Shown in pieces: positions 12,336 through 25,091 of a stretch of 64,000 nucleotides of DNA. Within the stretch, counting starts at the first letter, position 1. Each line of letters begins with the position of its first letter. The stretch comes from Hyperoodon ampullatus (Eukaryota > Chordata > Mammalia > Artiodactyla > Ziphiidae). The DNA is taken from assembly GCA_949752795.1 (NCBI GenBank), contig OX457057.1:105737513-105801512 (forward strand), written 5' to 3'. The translations under genes and the position numbers were made by a program. A model generated the notes under the pieces. That model was not told the DNA's origin. It worked only from the letters and a program-made list of their open reading frames with translations, and searched no databases.

Positions 12336-12837
12336 AGGTATGGGCACCAGGCAGCTCAGAAACAATCTCTAACAAGGTCAGCAGAAAGTTGAAAGTAAGA
12401 AAACAGGATTTTACCCTGCTTTTCCCCACAGCAACAGCTGTGGCCTTTTGCAAAGCAACTAAGCCTGTGGCTAGCATTCCAGTCCAATCTCATGTCAGCA
12501 GCCTGTAGCCTTGGAACGTTCTTGAAGGGAGACTCTTAATCGATTGCATTCTTTTGTTTTTGCCTTGGCATCTCAGATGGTGGCATTCCCAAGGCTGATT
12601 AGCTTGGAGTTCCTTTCCTGTGAAGCTAAAGCCACCATGTAATTTCCATTAGACCTGAAAATGATCCTGATTTAAGACATAGATGGAGCCCGTAAGCCAC
12701 TGTCTAATCATACTTAAGAATTAACTGGCCTGGGTTGCATGTTCTTCATTTCTCTAGCAGTGAAATTATTCTTAAAAATATGCATCACTCTTTGTGGACA
12801 ATCAAATAAGCATGATGACAGCCTAGTTTAGAACTGA
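12336..12837. other. Single-copy DNA, no gene seen
   Basis: No recognisable gene or repeat is seen in this stretch. Confidence 0.4.
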
Positions 12838-12915
12838 GTACTGTGCTAAATGTCATAACTCTGATGCTGAATTGCTGTGTGACTTTGGGTAAGCCACTTA
12901 ACTTTCCTCCTTGTG
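12838..12915 (+). mobile_element. MIR core fragment
   Basis: 'gctgtgtgactttgggtaag' and 'ccacttaactttcc' are the conserved MIR core on the plus strand. Confidence 0.6.
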
Positions 12916-15019
12916 TTTTCTCTTTTCTGTTCTTTTAGTATCTTTGACATGCCAATCTTTAAAACTGGACTTGGGGTGGGTTAGAATGTAGGTAGGTGGG
13001 GAGGGGAAGGGTCTACCTGACCCCTGCTCTGGAGAGGAGCACAGTCTACTGTAGAAATGTACTTCAACGTCAATAATTAGAGCCCCACGGTCCAGGACTG
13101 TCACCGAGGTGTATGCAGGGTACTGCAGGAGCACAAAGGAAGGAGACTCACTGCTTCTGGGAGACTAAGCAGGGGAGTCTGACAAGATGCCTAAGAGGTA
13201 TTACCAGTTAGATGAATTTTGAGGGATGAGGAATTCCCTGCATGGAGAAGGGGGAAAGACACTCCTGCTCTATCCCTGAAAAGGGATGATAGTCTTTGAT
13301 TCTGCTTACCTCTCAGAAATATACTGACAACATATACATAAAACACAGAAGACTTGGGAGTCTAACTCCTCCATGAATGCCAAAGCACTCAAGCCCCACT
13401 AGAAAAATGATGCCACGTGCGTCTTTGGAACTTCAGAAGGATTCTCTGCCCCATGTCAGGAAATGCTTGTTAATCTTTTTTCCTTTGGCAAGTGAGTGAA
13501 GACCTGCTCACAGCCGGCTTCTTCATCCTCTCCTGGCTCACGCTGACACTGGGACTGACACAGCTTGTGGCAGTGATGGCTCTCAGAGCTGCTGTGGGAG
13601 ACCCAGTGCAGCACCAAAGGGGTGAGCACTTCCCTCCCAGGAGCGAGGCTGGGACCTCCTTCTCCCACCACTACAGTGGGAGGCCTTTCTTACACAGCTT
13701 TCTAGAAGCACTCTTAGCTGCTCAGTTAGCTCTAAACACTCTACCCAGTAAAAGTCCCCATATAGCCCTCATGAGCTTATAGCTGCCATGACACTCATTG
13801 CCTCTGTGTGTGCATAGCTTCCCTGAGGATCAAAGCACATCGGTGTAGTGGCAAAAGAACATGCAGACATTATTAAGGCCATCCAAACCCTCAGGGTCAT
13901 AGGGATTTTGTGTCTAATCAGTCAATAGTGAAAAGAGCAAATATCAGGTAAGGCCAGCTGGGCCCTGCCATGGTACTCAAAGCTATGCTAAGCACTGGGG
14001 TTCCCACGAAAAGTCTAGCAAGCAAGAAATGGGAATGCTGCCCATATTGCACCCCATGTCATGTGAAATCCCTGGGCTTCTGCTTCCTTATTTAAGACGT
14101 GATAAGGAGGAGAGGACTTAGATTACATGATTTTTCGGAGCTGTGATTCTCTAACTTCACAATATATGTAAGATTCTCAAACCAGAAGAAGACTATGGTT
14201 ATTATACAGGAGTAGGGATTTTAAAGACTGATTTAATAGAACATGGTTCTAAGAAAGCATATATTAAAAAGGTGTTACATTTAATATGCTATATTGGGTA
14301 GTACTCTAGTCATCTTCATAGACAGTATTATCAATATTAACTTTATTGTATAAAAGTGGGAATAAAAGGGTCACAAGTAGATTAAGTACAATGTGCATTA
14401 CTCAACATGGTGTAGTGCTAATGTCTCCCCTTCCTACCTACTGCAAAAACCACAGTGGCTTCAAGAATAAGCATCAAAGAAAATGTAGGAAGCAGCTGGA
14501 TTGAGAGATACCGTTGGTTTATGAGGCAGGGAAATCAGGTTTTCAGTTTCTTTTTTTTCTTTTTCCCCTTTCTGACTGTTTTGTGACCTACAGACCTTGT
14601 CATTACTTTTAGGGCATTTATTTCTGTGCCTCACAAATTAAGGGTGGCAATGTTGTCCTCCTGTTGATGTTGTAGGGACAATTTAAGAATAATGACAGGT
14701 GTGCATTAAGGGCTCTTGAAATAAAGGTGCAAAGGGGTGGTCCACACTCTGTCTTGGGGCTGGTGGCGAACATATGTTTAGCTGTGGGGAGATGTGTCCC
14801 TGCATGAGGCTGTTGTGTGTAAAGCTCAGTAGGGCTCATTGTTCGTGTAAGAGCCTCAGTCATTGTTCCATTGCTGTTTTAACCCCAGTGGGGAGCAACC
14901 TCCCTGTCCCTTGGCTGCCACCCTCACGCATGCTGCCTGAGGATAGGAACTAGGCTCAGTTTGGCTTCTTCACCAGGGCAGGCATTCTAAACCTCCTTTC
15001 TTTCTCCCCATCTCCCTTC
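12916..15019. other. Single-copy DNA, no gene seen
   Basis: A 96-codon plus frame at 13492-13782 begins with hydrophobic residues, but it is overlapped by an opposite-strand frame and has no family likeness. I do not call it a gene. Confidence 0.4.
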
Positions 15020-15100
15020 AATTCACCTATTCACTCACCCAACGAACATTTATGAAGCCCCTGCTATGTGCTAGGTTACTGTTCTGAGCAGGGAGGCCCT
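15020..15100 (-). mobile_element. L2 or MIR 3' tail fragment, antisense
   Basis: 'cacccaacgaacatttatga' followed by 'gcccctgctatgtgctaggt' is the reverse complement of the shared L2/MIR tail. Confidence 0.5.
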
Positions 15101-15140
15101 GCTTCTTTGGAACATCTCCTATCATGGGGAAGACAGGAAA

Positions 15141-15575
15141 CATACAGAGTGAAGTAAGTCAGAAAGACAAATACCATATGCTAACACATATATATGGAAT
15201 TTAAGAAAAAAAAATGTCATGAAGAACCTAGGGATAAGACAGGAATAAAGACACAGACCTACTAGAGAATGGACTTGAGGACACGGGGAGGGGGAAGGGT
15301 AAGCTGTGACAAAGTGAGAGAGTGGCATGGACATATCTACACTACCAAACGTAAGGTAGATAGCTAGTGGGAAGCAACCACATAGCACAGGGAGATCAGC
15401 TCTGTGCTTTGTGACCACCTAGAGGGGTGGGATAGGGAGGGTGGGAGGGAGACGCAAGAGGGAGGAAATATGGGGATATATGTATATGTATAGCTAATTC
15501 ACTTTGTTATAAAGCAGAAACTAACGCACCATTGTAAAGCAATTATACTCCAATAAAGATAAAAAAAAAAAAAAA
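15141..15575 (+). mobile_element. Young L1, 5'-truncated, 3' UTR
   Basis: The copy begins within 'catacagagtgaagtaagtc', near the end of ORF2, and runs through the purine-rich 3' UTR ('ggacacggggagggggaagg') to 'ccaataaagat' and an A-run at about 15560. It is nearly the same as 33540-33968 base for base, so both come from one recent L1 lineage. A target-site duplication around 'gaagacaggaaa' is possible but imperfect. Confidence 0.9.
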
Positions 15576-15649
15576 GGAGACAAATAAATGGATGATACCA
15601 CTTCAGATCATCATTTATGTGCAAAGAAGACAACACATGGGATGATGTG

Positions 15650-15803
15650 AGAGAAAGTGATTGGGGAGGTGGACTATCCCACCTACAGAGATTCAGATTC
15701 TCTGTATCTGAATGGGATCCAGGCATCTGCACTGTTAACCAGAAGGTCAGGGGATTCCAATGAAACTGATCCCTGGATGACCCTTGGAGCATCACTGCTC
15801 TAG
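15650..15803 (+). mobile_element. MER5A-like hAT (Charlie) element
   Basis: 'gattcagattctctgtatct', 'caggcatctgcactgttaac' and the closing 'gagcatcactgctctaggg' follow the order of MER5-group non-autonomous DNA transposons. Confidence 0.6.
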
Positions 15804-17264
15804 GGAATGTTCTGAGTGTATGACCTTCGGGGTTGTAGTCTCCTTCGTGACTGGTGTGAGTGGAGTGGGGCGTGTTTCAGCGTGAGGGTTAATTGCTCTG
15901 TGCGATTCCCACCTGAAGCTCTCTTTTCCTGGCATCCTTTCTCGCTCCCAGCAGCTGCCTTCTGTGCAGGAATGGGCCTTGCCACCTGTTGGCTACAGCC
16001 TTGCTCTCGGAGGATTAATATGCTCTTATCTGAAATGACAGAAAGAGGAGGAGAGGGAAGCAAAATTGTTAACATGGTTCTCCTTATCTCTCCTCTCCCA
16101 GATCCTTTTCTGATCCCCCCTTCCTGGGTTCTCCCCCAACCCTATCAAATCCACTGAGCAGCTGCTGACCTCCTGGTCTGATGGGCCTCCTTGCCAGCTG
16201 TCTGACGTCACATGTCAATCTTCCATCTTTACTGCAAATCTCTACTGATCAAATTTCACATTTCTAGGACTCTGGTCATAAAGCCCCTTTCTCTGGTATA
16301 ATTAGTAATTAGAGGAAAAATGTTAGCTAACAGACACTCAATCTCCATCTGTCAAGTGAGGAAATTCCCATTCAAGTGAGGCCTGACCACTCCATCCAGG
16401 TGATGGACCCCTCATGGTCTGCTCTTCTGAACTAAGCAATTCTAAGGGAATGAGAGAGCTACATTTCCAAGTGTCCATTTGGCTGTGCACAAATCTCTCT
16501 GTATCTGTATAATTTAATTCATAACTTAAAAAATCCCTTCTTCCCTTCTCTCCTCTTCTTTCCCACACTGTGTTTAATATTAAGTCAATGGAAACATTAC
16601 TAAAAGAAGTTCCTCTTACTAAGGCACACTTCCTATGCTGTCACTGGAACCTCCTCATGATTCCCTCCTGAAAAGCTGGCTGCAGCTTCCAGTTGGTCAA
16701 TGAAGGGTCCTAACTGTGAAAATGTGAGGTTTAGGAAAAGCCCCGTGTGAGGCCGATGTGATACTTGCAGATTTGCCTAAGTGGAGACAGTTTTAGTTGA
16801 GGGTAGTCTTTCCTTATTAATTGTTTCTGCCACTTATAAAAGGATCTCATGAAATATTCCCCAAACCCATGCTTTGCAGAGGTTTAGTTATTATTTAGCT
16901 AAACATGGGCCATTGGCACAGTATGGATACCCCAAATAAACACACAAATAAAACTCCCCAAATCAAATGTGTTCCTAGAGAGAGACGATAGTTTGCTGTT
17001 CTTGGTGGTGGTGGAACCACATCAGGCTGGCTGTTCTGAGGCATAAACTGGATGATGACACAGAATCACAGAGGTGGTCCAGAGGCCAATCATCAAGAAG
17101 GTAAAAGACTCTTAGACCTCATCATTTGAAGAATGGTTGAAGAATTGGAAGATTCAGAGAAGAGAGGCCTCAGAAAGAATGTTAGTTGTTTTCAAACAGT
17201 TAAATGGTTTGCATGCTGTAAGAACTTGGACTCATTCTGTAGCACCCAGAAGTCAACATGGGAT
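15804..17264. other. Single-copy DNA, no gene seen
   Basis: Overlapping short frames on both strands (15800-16211) carry no recognisable protein. No repeat is recognised. Confidence 0.4.
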
Positions 17265-17616
17265 TACAATTAGAGGCAGTGGGGTTTTAGATGCATGTAC
17301 AGGACACTGGAGTCAGGTCTGGGATTGAATTCTGCTTCTGCCACTTAGCTGTTTGATGGTGGGCAAATGTCTTAACCTCTATACCTCAAATTTTTTCTCA
17401 TCTGTAAAATAGGAATAATAATTGCGCCTGGGCCTCCCTGGTGGCGCAGTGGTTGAGAGTCCGCCTGCCGATGCAGGGGATACCGGTTCGTGCCCCGGTC
17501 CGGGAGGATCCCATATGCCGCGGAGCGGCTGGGCCCATGAGCCATGGCTGCTGAGCCTGCGCATCCGGAGCCTGTGCTCCGCAACGGGAGAGGCCACAAC
17601 AGTGAGAGGCCCGCAT

Positions 17617-17655
<39 letters not shown>

Positions 17656-17748
17656 ATTGCGCCTTATGGGGTTGTGAGAATTAAGTGAGTTAATACATAT
17701 AAAGCATTGCAACAGTGTCTGACACACAGTAAGTGCTGGCTATTTACA
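17265..17748 (+). mobile_element. MIR SINE split by a younger SINE
   Basis: The left part, ending near 17429, has 'ccacttagctgtttgatggt', 'gtcttaacctctatacctca' and 'catctgtaaaataggaataa'. The right part, resuming at 17665, has 'ggggttgtgagaattaagtg' and 'cagtgtctgacacacagtaa'. Together they give a nearly full MIR in correct order once the inserted CHR SINE is removed. Confidence 0.9.
17417..17664 (+). mobile_element. CHR-type SINE, short cetacean form, inside a MIR
   Basis: The body runs from 17430 to about 17621 and is followed by a long A-run. A perfect 13-bp duplication, aataattgcgcct, lies at 17417-17429 and 17652-17664. The sequence is close to the copies at 3501 and 48809, including 'cgcggagcggctgggccc'. 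The split MIR gives the relative age: the MIR is older. Confidence 0.97.
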
Positions 17749-19589
17749 TCACTACAAGAAGGTGTGGCATGATCGCCTGGTCCAGAAGCTCAACATATCT
17801 CAAAGAATTTTCCACAAAACATGACTCCCTGAAGATGCCTCATGAGAAAAGAGTTCTGAAATCAAATTGCTCGATCCCCAGCCATGAGATTCATGAGACA
17901 AAGGACAGTAAGAGAATGCAAGTTATTTTTGTTTAAGTAAATATTTCCCATTTATTTCACCATGGAACCCTCCTTTAGTGGAGAGATATGGTGAAATACA
18001 GTGTTACACAAAACACATTTGAGTAAAGACTAAATGACAGAATTGGCCAATCAGTTGTGCCTGTGGGAGAGTGGTTACGTTTTGATGGGCTGGGTAGATC
18101 TGATTTCTGGAAAGGACGTCTGCTGATAAAGCATCAGGTTTCTGAGGGGAGCGAGTGAGGCATTTTAACATCAATACTAACAGTGTGGAAAGACCACATG
18201 CATCACCTCCTCAAATCGCTCTGCCTTGAAACAGAAAGAAACTTAGGAAGTGAGAGGTGGAGAGGAAACAAACCACTTTTTCATTTAACATTCATGGAAA
18301 AGATGTTTGCTTATCTCAGGCCTTGCGATAAGCAACAGAGACACCAAGATGACTAAGACACCATCCCTTCCATCCAGTGTATGGATATGACCACAGGAGC
18401 TGAGCACAGGGGCTTGCAATACGGTATAATCATTGCCTTAGTGGTAATTTAGAAATAAAAGGCTCAAGAGTACAGACAGGAGGGACAACTAATTCTGTTT
18501 GAAGGAGAGAGGTTTCTGGAGGTGGGGGTGACTCCAGATCTCCTCTGTGAGGGAAGAAGAGGTACATATTATAGGTAGAGACATGGGCCAGGGGAAGGTA
18601 CTCGTTAGAGAAAGGAAGACCAGGAAGAGGGACCTGAGGGAAAGGCACCAGAACAAAGAATGAATTTATGCTCAAAGATAAGAAGATATCAAAAGTGACG
18701 CCACATTCAGAAATGGCCAGGTTAAGGGCTCAATAACCAAGAGCTCCTGAGTTTTCAAATTTACTTCTATTGCTTGAGAAATCACTTTAATCAGTTACAC
18801 CCTTTTCTGAACTATTTGAGTTGGCTTCATTTGTAAAACGTGGGAGGGATGGAGTAGGTTTCTAAGACCTCCTCCTTCTCTAATATTCCCTGATTCCATG
18901 ATAGTTTATAAACTGGGATCCACCAGGCTTTATTTTCCTATCAGAGCCCGATACCAGCCAGCCCATTCTATGAAATTTTTAAATCTTCATCTTAAATCCA
19001 CCACCTTTGCCTAATTATTAGTTTTGCACTTTCCTGACCTCTTCATTTTTCTTTCTCATCCTTTACTTTCAAAGAGAGAGACCTGAACTCAGAATTCCAA
19101 GTGTGGCCTCCTCTTGGAGTAGAGAGATCACCCATCTTCTATTCACTAGCATGATGATTCTGTCTCAAGTTAATCTGGTTGCCACAAAACATTGCAAACT
19201 CATGTGTTTCTGGTTACTTGCTCCCAAATGAGTCACTTTGCATTTTTCAAAGTTGAATCCCATTTTACTTTTTTCTCCCCATATTTCGATAATCTCTTAA
19301 TATCATTCATGTGTTCAGTGCCTGCCCACACTGGGGTCCCCTTCTTCTAGTCTGGTACCATCTGCATGTTCTATTAATCTTTTTTAAAAAACACTGGTTC
19401 TAATACTTTCTCCCATGTCTTTTACCTATTACCTCACAGCTAAATGCCTGTTCTCACATTCAGATCCAAGGCTGCCTTTGCCTTTTAGTCAGAAACATCA
19501 CTTCACAAATGCAGTTAAAAATTCTAAATGCTGCTTCTTTATCTAACAGTTGCTCAGTTCTTGCAGATTTTAACATCTTGTAGTTGGAT
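17749..19589. other. Single-copy DNA, faint L2 likeness
   Basis: No gene is seen. The stretch 18300-18480 ('aagatgactaagacacca' and onward) has a weak antisense L2 feel that I would not call without a search. Confidence 0.35.
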
Positions 19590-19685
19590 GATATTATTAA
19601 AATAATATTATCCAATACCCACATTTTACGGATGAAGAAACTGGCCCAGAGAATTTAAATGTGCCATTGGCAGGGCAGGATATGG
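19590..19685 (-). mobile_element. MIR core fragment, antisense
   Basis: 'cccacattttacggatgaag' and 'aaactggcccagagaattta' are the reverse complement of the MIR core. Confidence 0.6.
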
Positions 19686-21411
19686 GGGAAATCAGCACTT
19701 AAGGTTCCCATCTTCTCATTCGCCCCAAGATGCATTCACGGTGCATGCACTTATGCCCTCTCCCTTTCTACGAGCCTCTAAGAAGCCTGAAGAGGGGTGG
19801 GGCTTATCCGTCCTCAACAGTTGAAGAGCCATGTTCTAATGAAGAATAATGTTCAAAATTCCTTTCCACCTTTCCTAGCTTGGTTTAATAGTATTTATTT
19901 TTAGGAAAATTCCTGGGATTCTTTTCCATTCTTCATTAGCCTTCAAAATATTATAAGTGGTTTCTTCCATACCCTTTTTCATGCTTCACATTGTACTTTA
20001 TGGTTTTCTGCTAATCTTTGTGCATTGAGGATTTCCAAATACCCACAAAAATTATTTACAATTCATCTTACTTTGAACCATTTTTTGGCTTCCTAACTTA
20101 TCAATCATTTGCCTGAATTGTGCAAGAGGTATAAGAATTTAGTTCACTATTTTCTGTTGCCTGGTCATTACTCACTGACTTATTTAGAAAAAAATTTTTC
20201 CCCAGTGTCTTCTCACATCATGACAATCATAAGTGAAAAATACTCATTTTTTTAGACTGTTATACTAGCATTAAATCATTCTGGTTTTTTACTGCCAAGT
20301 TTTTTTCTCCAAGTTTTGACTGAAGCTGGGTCTACTTGATACCAAAACATCCAAATGAAAAAGAAAAATTCAGTTGAACCACTCAGATGTTTATCCACCA
20401 AATCCAGATATTTGGCAAGTGTGGATGATACTTCTGGATAATGAGTGATTCCCCCTAGAGTCAACATTTTCATCTTAATGCTTCAATAAATAAAGATGTA
20501 GCTTGACTATATGTACTCTGTAGAGGATGGTAGTTTCTGGTAGACTCAACCCATGTGTGAAAAGAACCTCTGACTCATTAGTCTGTCTAGGTTGGGATGA
20601 AGTCGTTTGTCCCGTGTGGATGTGATGGACTTGTTACCATGAAGAACTGTGGGTTAGGAAGTGGGCATATATTCCAGCATAAACAAATCCAGATGCAAAA
20701 AAAAAAAAAAAATTCAAGGGAGAAAGAATCAGGAACTTGAATCTTCCTTGTCTGTAGAATTGTGGTAAATACTTCTAGATATCCATACTACCCAATTCTT
20801 TTAGTTTGCATAACTTGCCTAACTTGTCCCTTAATATAATTAAATGAAAGACACATATTTTGCATTTAGACACTGTCATTCTGAAAGATTTTACATTCTC
20901 TCAATATTCCAGTGAAAAGAGTTTTACTATCTTAATTAATCAAATGACTAGAGTGACGCTTAGACAGTTTCACATAGAAGGTAGAAAACATTTGAAGACT
21001 AGACCTGAGTCTAGGATTATAGATTTGAGGGACTTTAAAGGTCTTTTAAGGAAAATCCCCATCTAATGTTTCAAGCTGCTCCCCATTTGGCACATGTGTT
21101 GAGGGGTATCAAGGCAGTTCTAGAGACAGGGAATGGCGTTATTATTATTTTTAATTTTCCCAAGAATCTACCTCTCTGTGGCTTCCATTTCCCGAACGCT
21201 GACTTCCTCCTTGAAGCCCCAAGACAAGTCACGCTGTCTTTTTTACATCATTGATATCTGAAATAATTTGTCTCATACTTTACCCCTGACCACCTACTTG
21301 TCCTGAAATTTCAACCAAGACTTCTCTTCTCCAGCCACCTCTGCCCCTCCTATCATGAGGTTTGATGTTCTTCCCTGAATGTGTTCCCGCTTGTTTGTGT
21401 TTCTCTTCAAG
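19686..21411. other. Single-copy AT-rich DNA, no gene seen
   Basis: No gene or named repeat is seen. An uninterrupted A-run at 20697-20712 has no recognisable retrocopy upstream of it. Confidence 0.4.
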
Positions 21412-21492
21412 CACTAAACACAGGGAGACTGTGCTTCGCCGAGGCTCCCCCCGAGCTGCTGACTGCCCGGAGTCTGGCGGCATGCCACAAAG
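21412..21492 (+). other. Weak candidate exon, 81 bp
   Basis: The stretch is preceded by a pyrimidine-rich tract ending in AG at 21410-21411 ('gtttgtgtttctcttcaag') and followed by a donor-like 'aag|gtggga' at 21490 onward. It is GC-richer than its surroundings, and one frame is open throughout, reading LNTGRLCFAEAPPELL and continuing to CHK. At 81 bp it would leave phase unchanged on skipping (2 + 26 codons + 1). I recognise no protein in it. Matches of this kind occur by chance in 64 kb, so this is only a pointer for a search. Confidence 0.13.
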
Positions 21493-23124
21493 GTGGGAGG
21501 GGGCCTCACTGGCCAGGTGAAGACGGCTTCCACCCTGGTGTCTGTCTCACTTCTGAGCTCATCCTCACATCAGAGGCCTGACTTTTTGACGACAAATAGA
21601 AACTTGAGTACTGCCACACTCCACCACAGTTAACTGCTCCTCGCAGCAGCAGCCACTACCACTCAGCCCCTCCTGGCAGGGCTCCAGCACAAGGTGAAGG
21701 CTCTGAAACTTTTACACAGCACTGTATAGGTCAGGGGCTGACAGGTACCCAGACCACCTAATGACGGAAAGTTTGATCTGGCAGGCAGTTAATCAGCAGC
21801 AATGATCCTGGCTCTAAGGGCAGAGTGGAGAAGCAAATGCTCATGCTCCCTCTTTGCGGTGGTAGTGGGGGGGGTTGCCCCCTTTTCTCACCTGAGCTTT
21901 GCTGAGGCTCCCACACATCTGTAGTTTCTTTACAGCTCCCAGCAGCCATTCTTGAGGCCCCAGTGGTGACTCTCTGGGTAAAAACACTGAACTTTCCTCC
22001 CACCTTTTAGCCTTTCTCCAGGTACAGTGTAACATTGTCTGGTCCAGAGTTGAAACTTCTTTGAATTGTGGTTTGTACCACTAGCGCCCTGGGTTTATAA
22101 AAAAGGGTAAAATTTCTGCCTTGTACTGTGGCTGTAAAAACACTTAACCTAATTTTCCAGCTGAGCCAATTTTGAATTAAACGGCTTCATGTCAGGAACA
22201 TCAACATTTGGACGAGACTCTAATAGATCCTGTGATAAATCAGCAGCTGCTGTGGGTGAATCTAATTCCAGATTCTCTGCCTGGAAAACACCGAGACAAT
22301 AAATTACCACACAGATTCTGTAAAAGCCAGAAGGGGTTCACATGGGAGACTGAAGTGAGCAGGACAGTCTTGGGTGGCAAAGTAGACAACCTCTGTGACG
22401 TTGCTGTTAGCTTGAATGAGTTGATGAGGTTGCAAACTGGAGGTGACTGGGCAGCCCCTGTTCTTAGTCTCTGCCCCCTCACAGCAGAACCCAGCACATC
22501 ACAGCACCGCCCCACCAAAACAGATCCAATAGATAATATCCGTAAAGACTTGATAGGGGAGGTGGTGGGAAAGAGACTGTCTGACAAAGCTTCATAAAAT
22601 CCTGTTTAAACATCTCAGCCAATTCCCAAGAGTCCCCTCTGGGCCTTTGTCACTTCATCTTTCCTCTCTCTCCATTCCTCCTCAGGGCCAGCATCTACCT
22701 CTTCCCTTCTCCCTGGCTCCTACTCTCAGCCAAGGCTCCAGCCCTACCCTGGACTATCCCAGGTTTCCTCTCCATCCTTTTCTTATACAGAGTACTACCA
22801 TACCTTCTCAGTTTCTAATAGGCAACTCCATACCCATGGTATGCTGCAAGCTAAGGACTCTTCTTAGGGTCCACTCATCTTCCATGGGAGGGATGGAAGT
22901 GGGTGTGGTATTGTTGCTTGCAAACCACTTTCCTAGAAACAGTTTTTCCCTGACATGTGGGTAAATTATTTAGGACTGTATCTAGCACATAGTACATTAC
23001 CAAAATGGTAGATTCTAGCATTGCTGGTAAGTAATATTATTTTAGAGGGAAAAAAATCCTCTGATTCTCATTCCTCTATTCTCTTTGGACCTGAAATTCT
23101 GTTGATTTTCAATTTTAAGGACTT
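21493..23124. other. Single-copy, moderately GC-rich DNA
   Basis: Open frames on both strands overlap at 22208-22597, which argues against either being coding. No repeat is recognised. The stretch 22190-22330 looks undecayed and could be conserved non-coding sequence, but that cannot be judged from one genome. Confidence 0.35.
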
Positions 23125-23330
23125 CGATTCATTGTAGTTCCCAAACTCTGGTGTTCAAAAGAATAACCTAGTGAAGACCTCACAAAGGTTCCTGCAAGAT
23201 TTTAATTCCATAGATCTGGTCAGGGACTCAAGAATCTGTAGTTTAACAAGCTCTGCAGGTGATTCAAATGTAGGTGGTTTGTGGCCCACCTTTGAGAAAT
23301 ACTGTCTCAGGACTTCCAATTTCTTCCTAC
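23125..23330 (+). mobile_element. MER5A-like hAT fragment
   Basis: 'gtagttcccaaactctggtg', 'gactcaagaatctgtagttt', 'caggtgattcaaatgtaggt' and 'cctttgagaaatactgtctc' follow the MER5 pattern. Confidence 0.55.
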
Positions 23331-23439
23331 TATCAATACATTCCTTCATCCATCTCTACTACCAGATCAATTTTCTTGAAGCCCAATTCTGATCATTTCT
23401 GTGCCCCAATCCTGTGCACTCTTCCTTCTCACTGTACCT

Positions 23440-23800
23440 TACCACGGCCACCCTAACCTCCCCCAAGTCTCACCAGAATTATCCCAAATCACTCCCAACC
23501 ACCCTGATCCTGCCCTTACCTCACTACAGTGAATCCTCAAAACAGTAGCCTCAGATGCCACAGAGGCATCCCTTAGTAATAACATTCAGGTATTTCTCCT
23601 TAGCTCAGAATCCTCCAGTGGTTTCCAATCTCACTCAGAGTAAGTCCTTATAGTTACCTCCAAGGCCCCTGTCTTCTGGCCCTGCATCTCTCTGGCCTCA
23701 TTTCTCACCACTCTGCCTCCCTCACTCTCTTCCAGTCACAGAGGCCAGGCCAGGCACACTGTGCTTCCTGTTCCCTCCTTCTCCTTGAATAGAGGAAGTG
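23440..23800 (+). mobile_element. L2 ORF2-to-3' fragment
   Basis: The segment reads as late L2 ORF2: 'acctcactacagtgaatcct', 'aacagtagcc', 'ctccagtggtttccaatctc', 'gttacctccaaggcccctgt' and 'ctctctggcctcatttctca'. L2-like sequence continues to the left of the duplicated block, so this copy looks like the source of the inverted duplicate at 25694. Confidence 0.7.
23589..23800 (+). repeat. Inverted duplication, left copy
   Basis: These roughly 212 bases match the reverse complement of 25694-25908 at about 95% by eye, with a few substitutions and small gaps. Homology stops at both ends: outside the block neither the 'ttagtaataacattca' side nor the 'ggctttgctaccaag' side matches. Confidence 0.93.
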
Positions 23801-23929
23801 GGCTTTGCTACCAAGAATGAGATTCTTAGATGTGGAGCATCATGTGAGTGTCTGAGAAAGCCATGGGAAGGTATCAAGTCAAAGCCTTACCCCAGACACA
23901 GCTGTATGGCCACGGGAGCTTTGGCTGAG

Positions 23930-24070
23930 TTTCTCAACTGCCCCTGCTAGACCGTGAGCTTTCTAACACTGATACTCAGGTCCAGTGCTTTTGTCCACCA
24001 TTACCCTCCTCTTCTTAGTTTATGTACAACACAAGAGCTCATAAATGTTTGTTGGGGAAGTAATGATGTT
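23930..24070 (+). mobile_element. L2 3' tail fragment
   Basis: 'gctagaccgtgagctttcta' and 'gctcataaatgtttgttggg' resemble the end of L2. It may be the continuation of the 23440 copy beyond an unrelated stretch. Confidence 0.4.
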
Positions 24071-25091
24071 ATTACTACATAAAGAGACTGCCCTGTTCTG
24101 TCATAGTGTAACTACCTTTTAATAAAAGCATTTCCTAATTTTATTCTGGATTCAATCATTTGGAGACTACTGAATGTGGTTCAAAGTATAACAGCCACTG
24201 TCAATTTATTTGCACTACACCAAGATGGTACCCTTCTTCTCTATGTGATGAGAATGTACCTCTGTCTGGAGCAAAGGCCAACCACAGTGCATTGTTGAAG
24301 CTGTAGTTCTGGGTACCCAGATAAGTTTAAGGGACAGCACTAACCAGAATGATGGCTACATTGACTAGAGGTGTTTAAGAAACAGCTGTTATAAGACTTC
24401 CCTCCTTACCTGTCAAGTTTGAATTGCATTGACTTTCTGGTTGCAATGATGAGAGCTAAGATTTTGACTGCGGCTCCTTCATGTTTTGATATCAGATGCA
24501 CAAAGACCACAGCTTTGTTAGATTTCAGTACATTGTGCTGGCTCCCTGAAACATTTACTCCTGGCTGACATCATTGAGTATTAGCTCTAGCAAGCTTTGT
24601 TGGGCTAAAGTTGTAAGGTGCAGGAGAAAACCACTGGTCTGTACAGCAGTTCCTATCACATGGATATACGGCCGATTACCAGATTTATATCAAGTCCAGA
24701 CTCTGCTGTTGTGTTTCAGCATTCTTAAGGACGTTGTTGTCTGTATTATGCAGGATACTTCTCTATAGAAGGCACAGAGTAAAATTTCTTAGGGCGCAGG
24801 GAGAGAGATGCTCCTCTTGAGCACTGATTTGTTCTTAATAGACCCTGTGACTCCTGTAATTGATTATCATTCCCTCTTTTATTTTTTCTGATTTCTAGGA
24901 AGCTCAGAGTCAGATTTGCAGCAAATATACAGGATTTTATGGCCTTCATGTTCTATATTAATCATTTTCTATGTTAATCATTAACCATCTACTTGTTCTA
25001 CATTGCTTTTTCTTTTTAATTAATTTTCTCACTTTAAAACTACCTTTTTATAATCTTCCTAAAATCCTTTTAGAATAGGGCAGAGTTTAAA
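24071..25091. other. Single-copy AT-rich DNA, no gene seen
   Basis: No recognisable gene or repeat is seen. Confidence 0.4.

Noticed and set aside
13492..13782. 96-codon plus frame with a hydrophobic start
   Set aside because: It resembles a signal peptide only by composition. The rest is not protein-like and an opposite-strand frame overlaps it.
22208..22597. 129-codon plus frame and 115-codon minus frame over the same bases
   Set aside because: Both strands being open together points to local stop-codon scarcity, not to coding. No protein is recognised.
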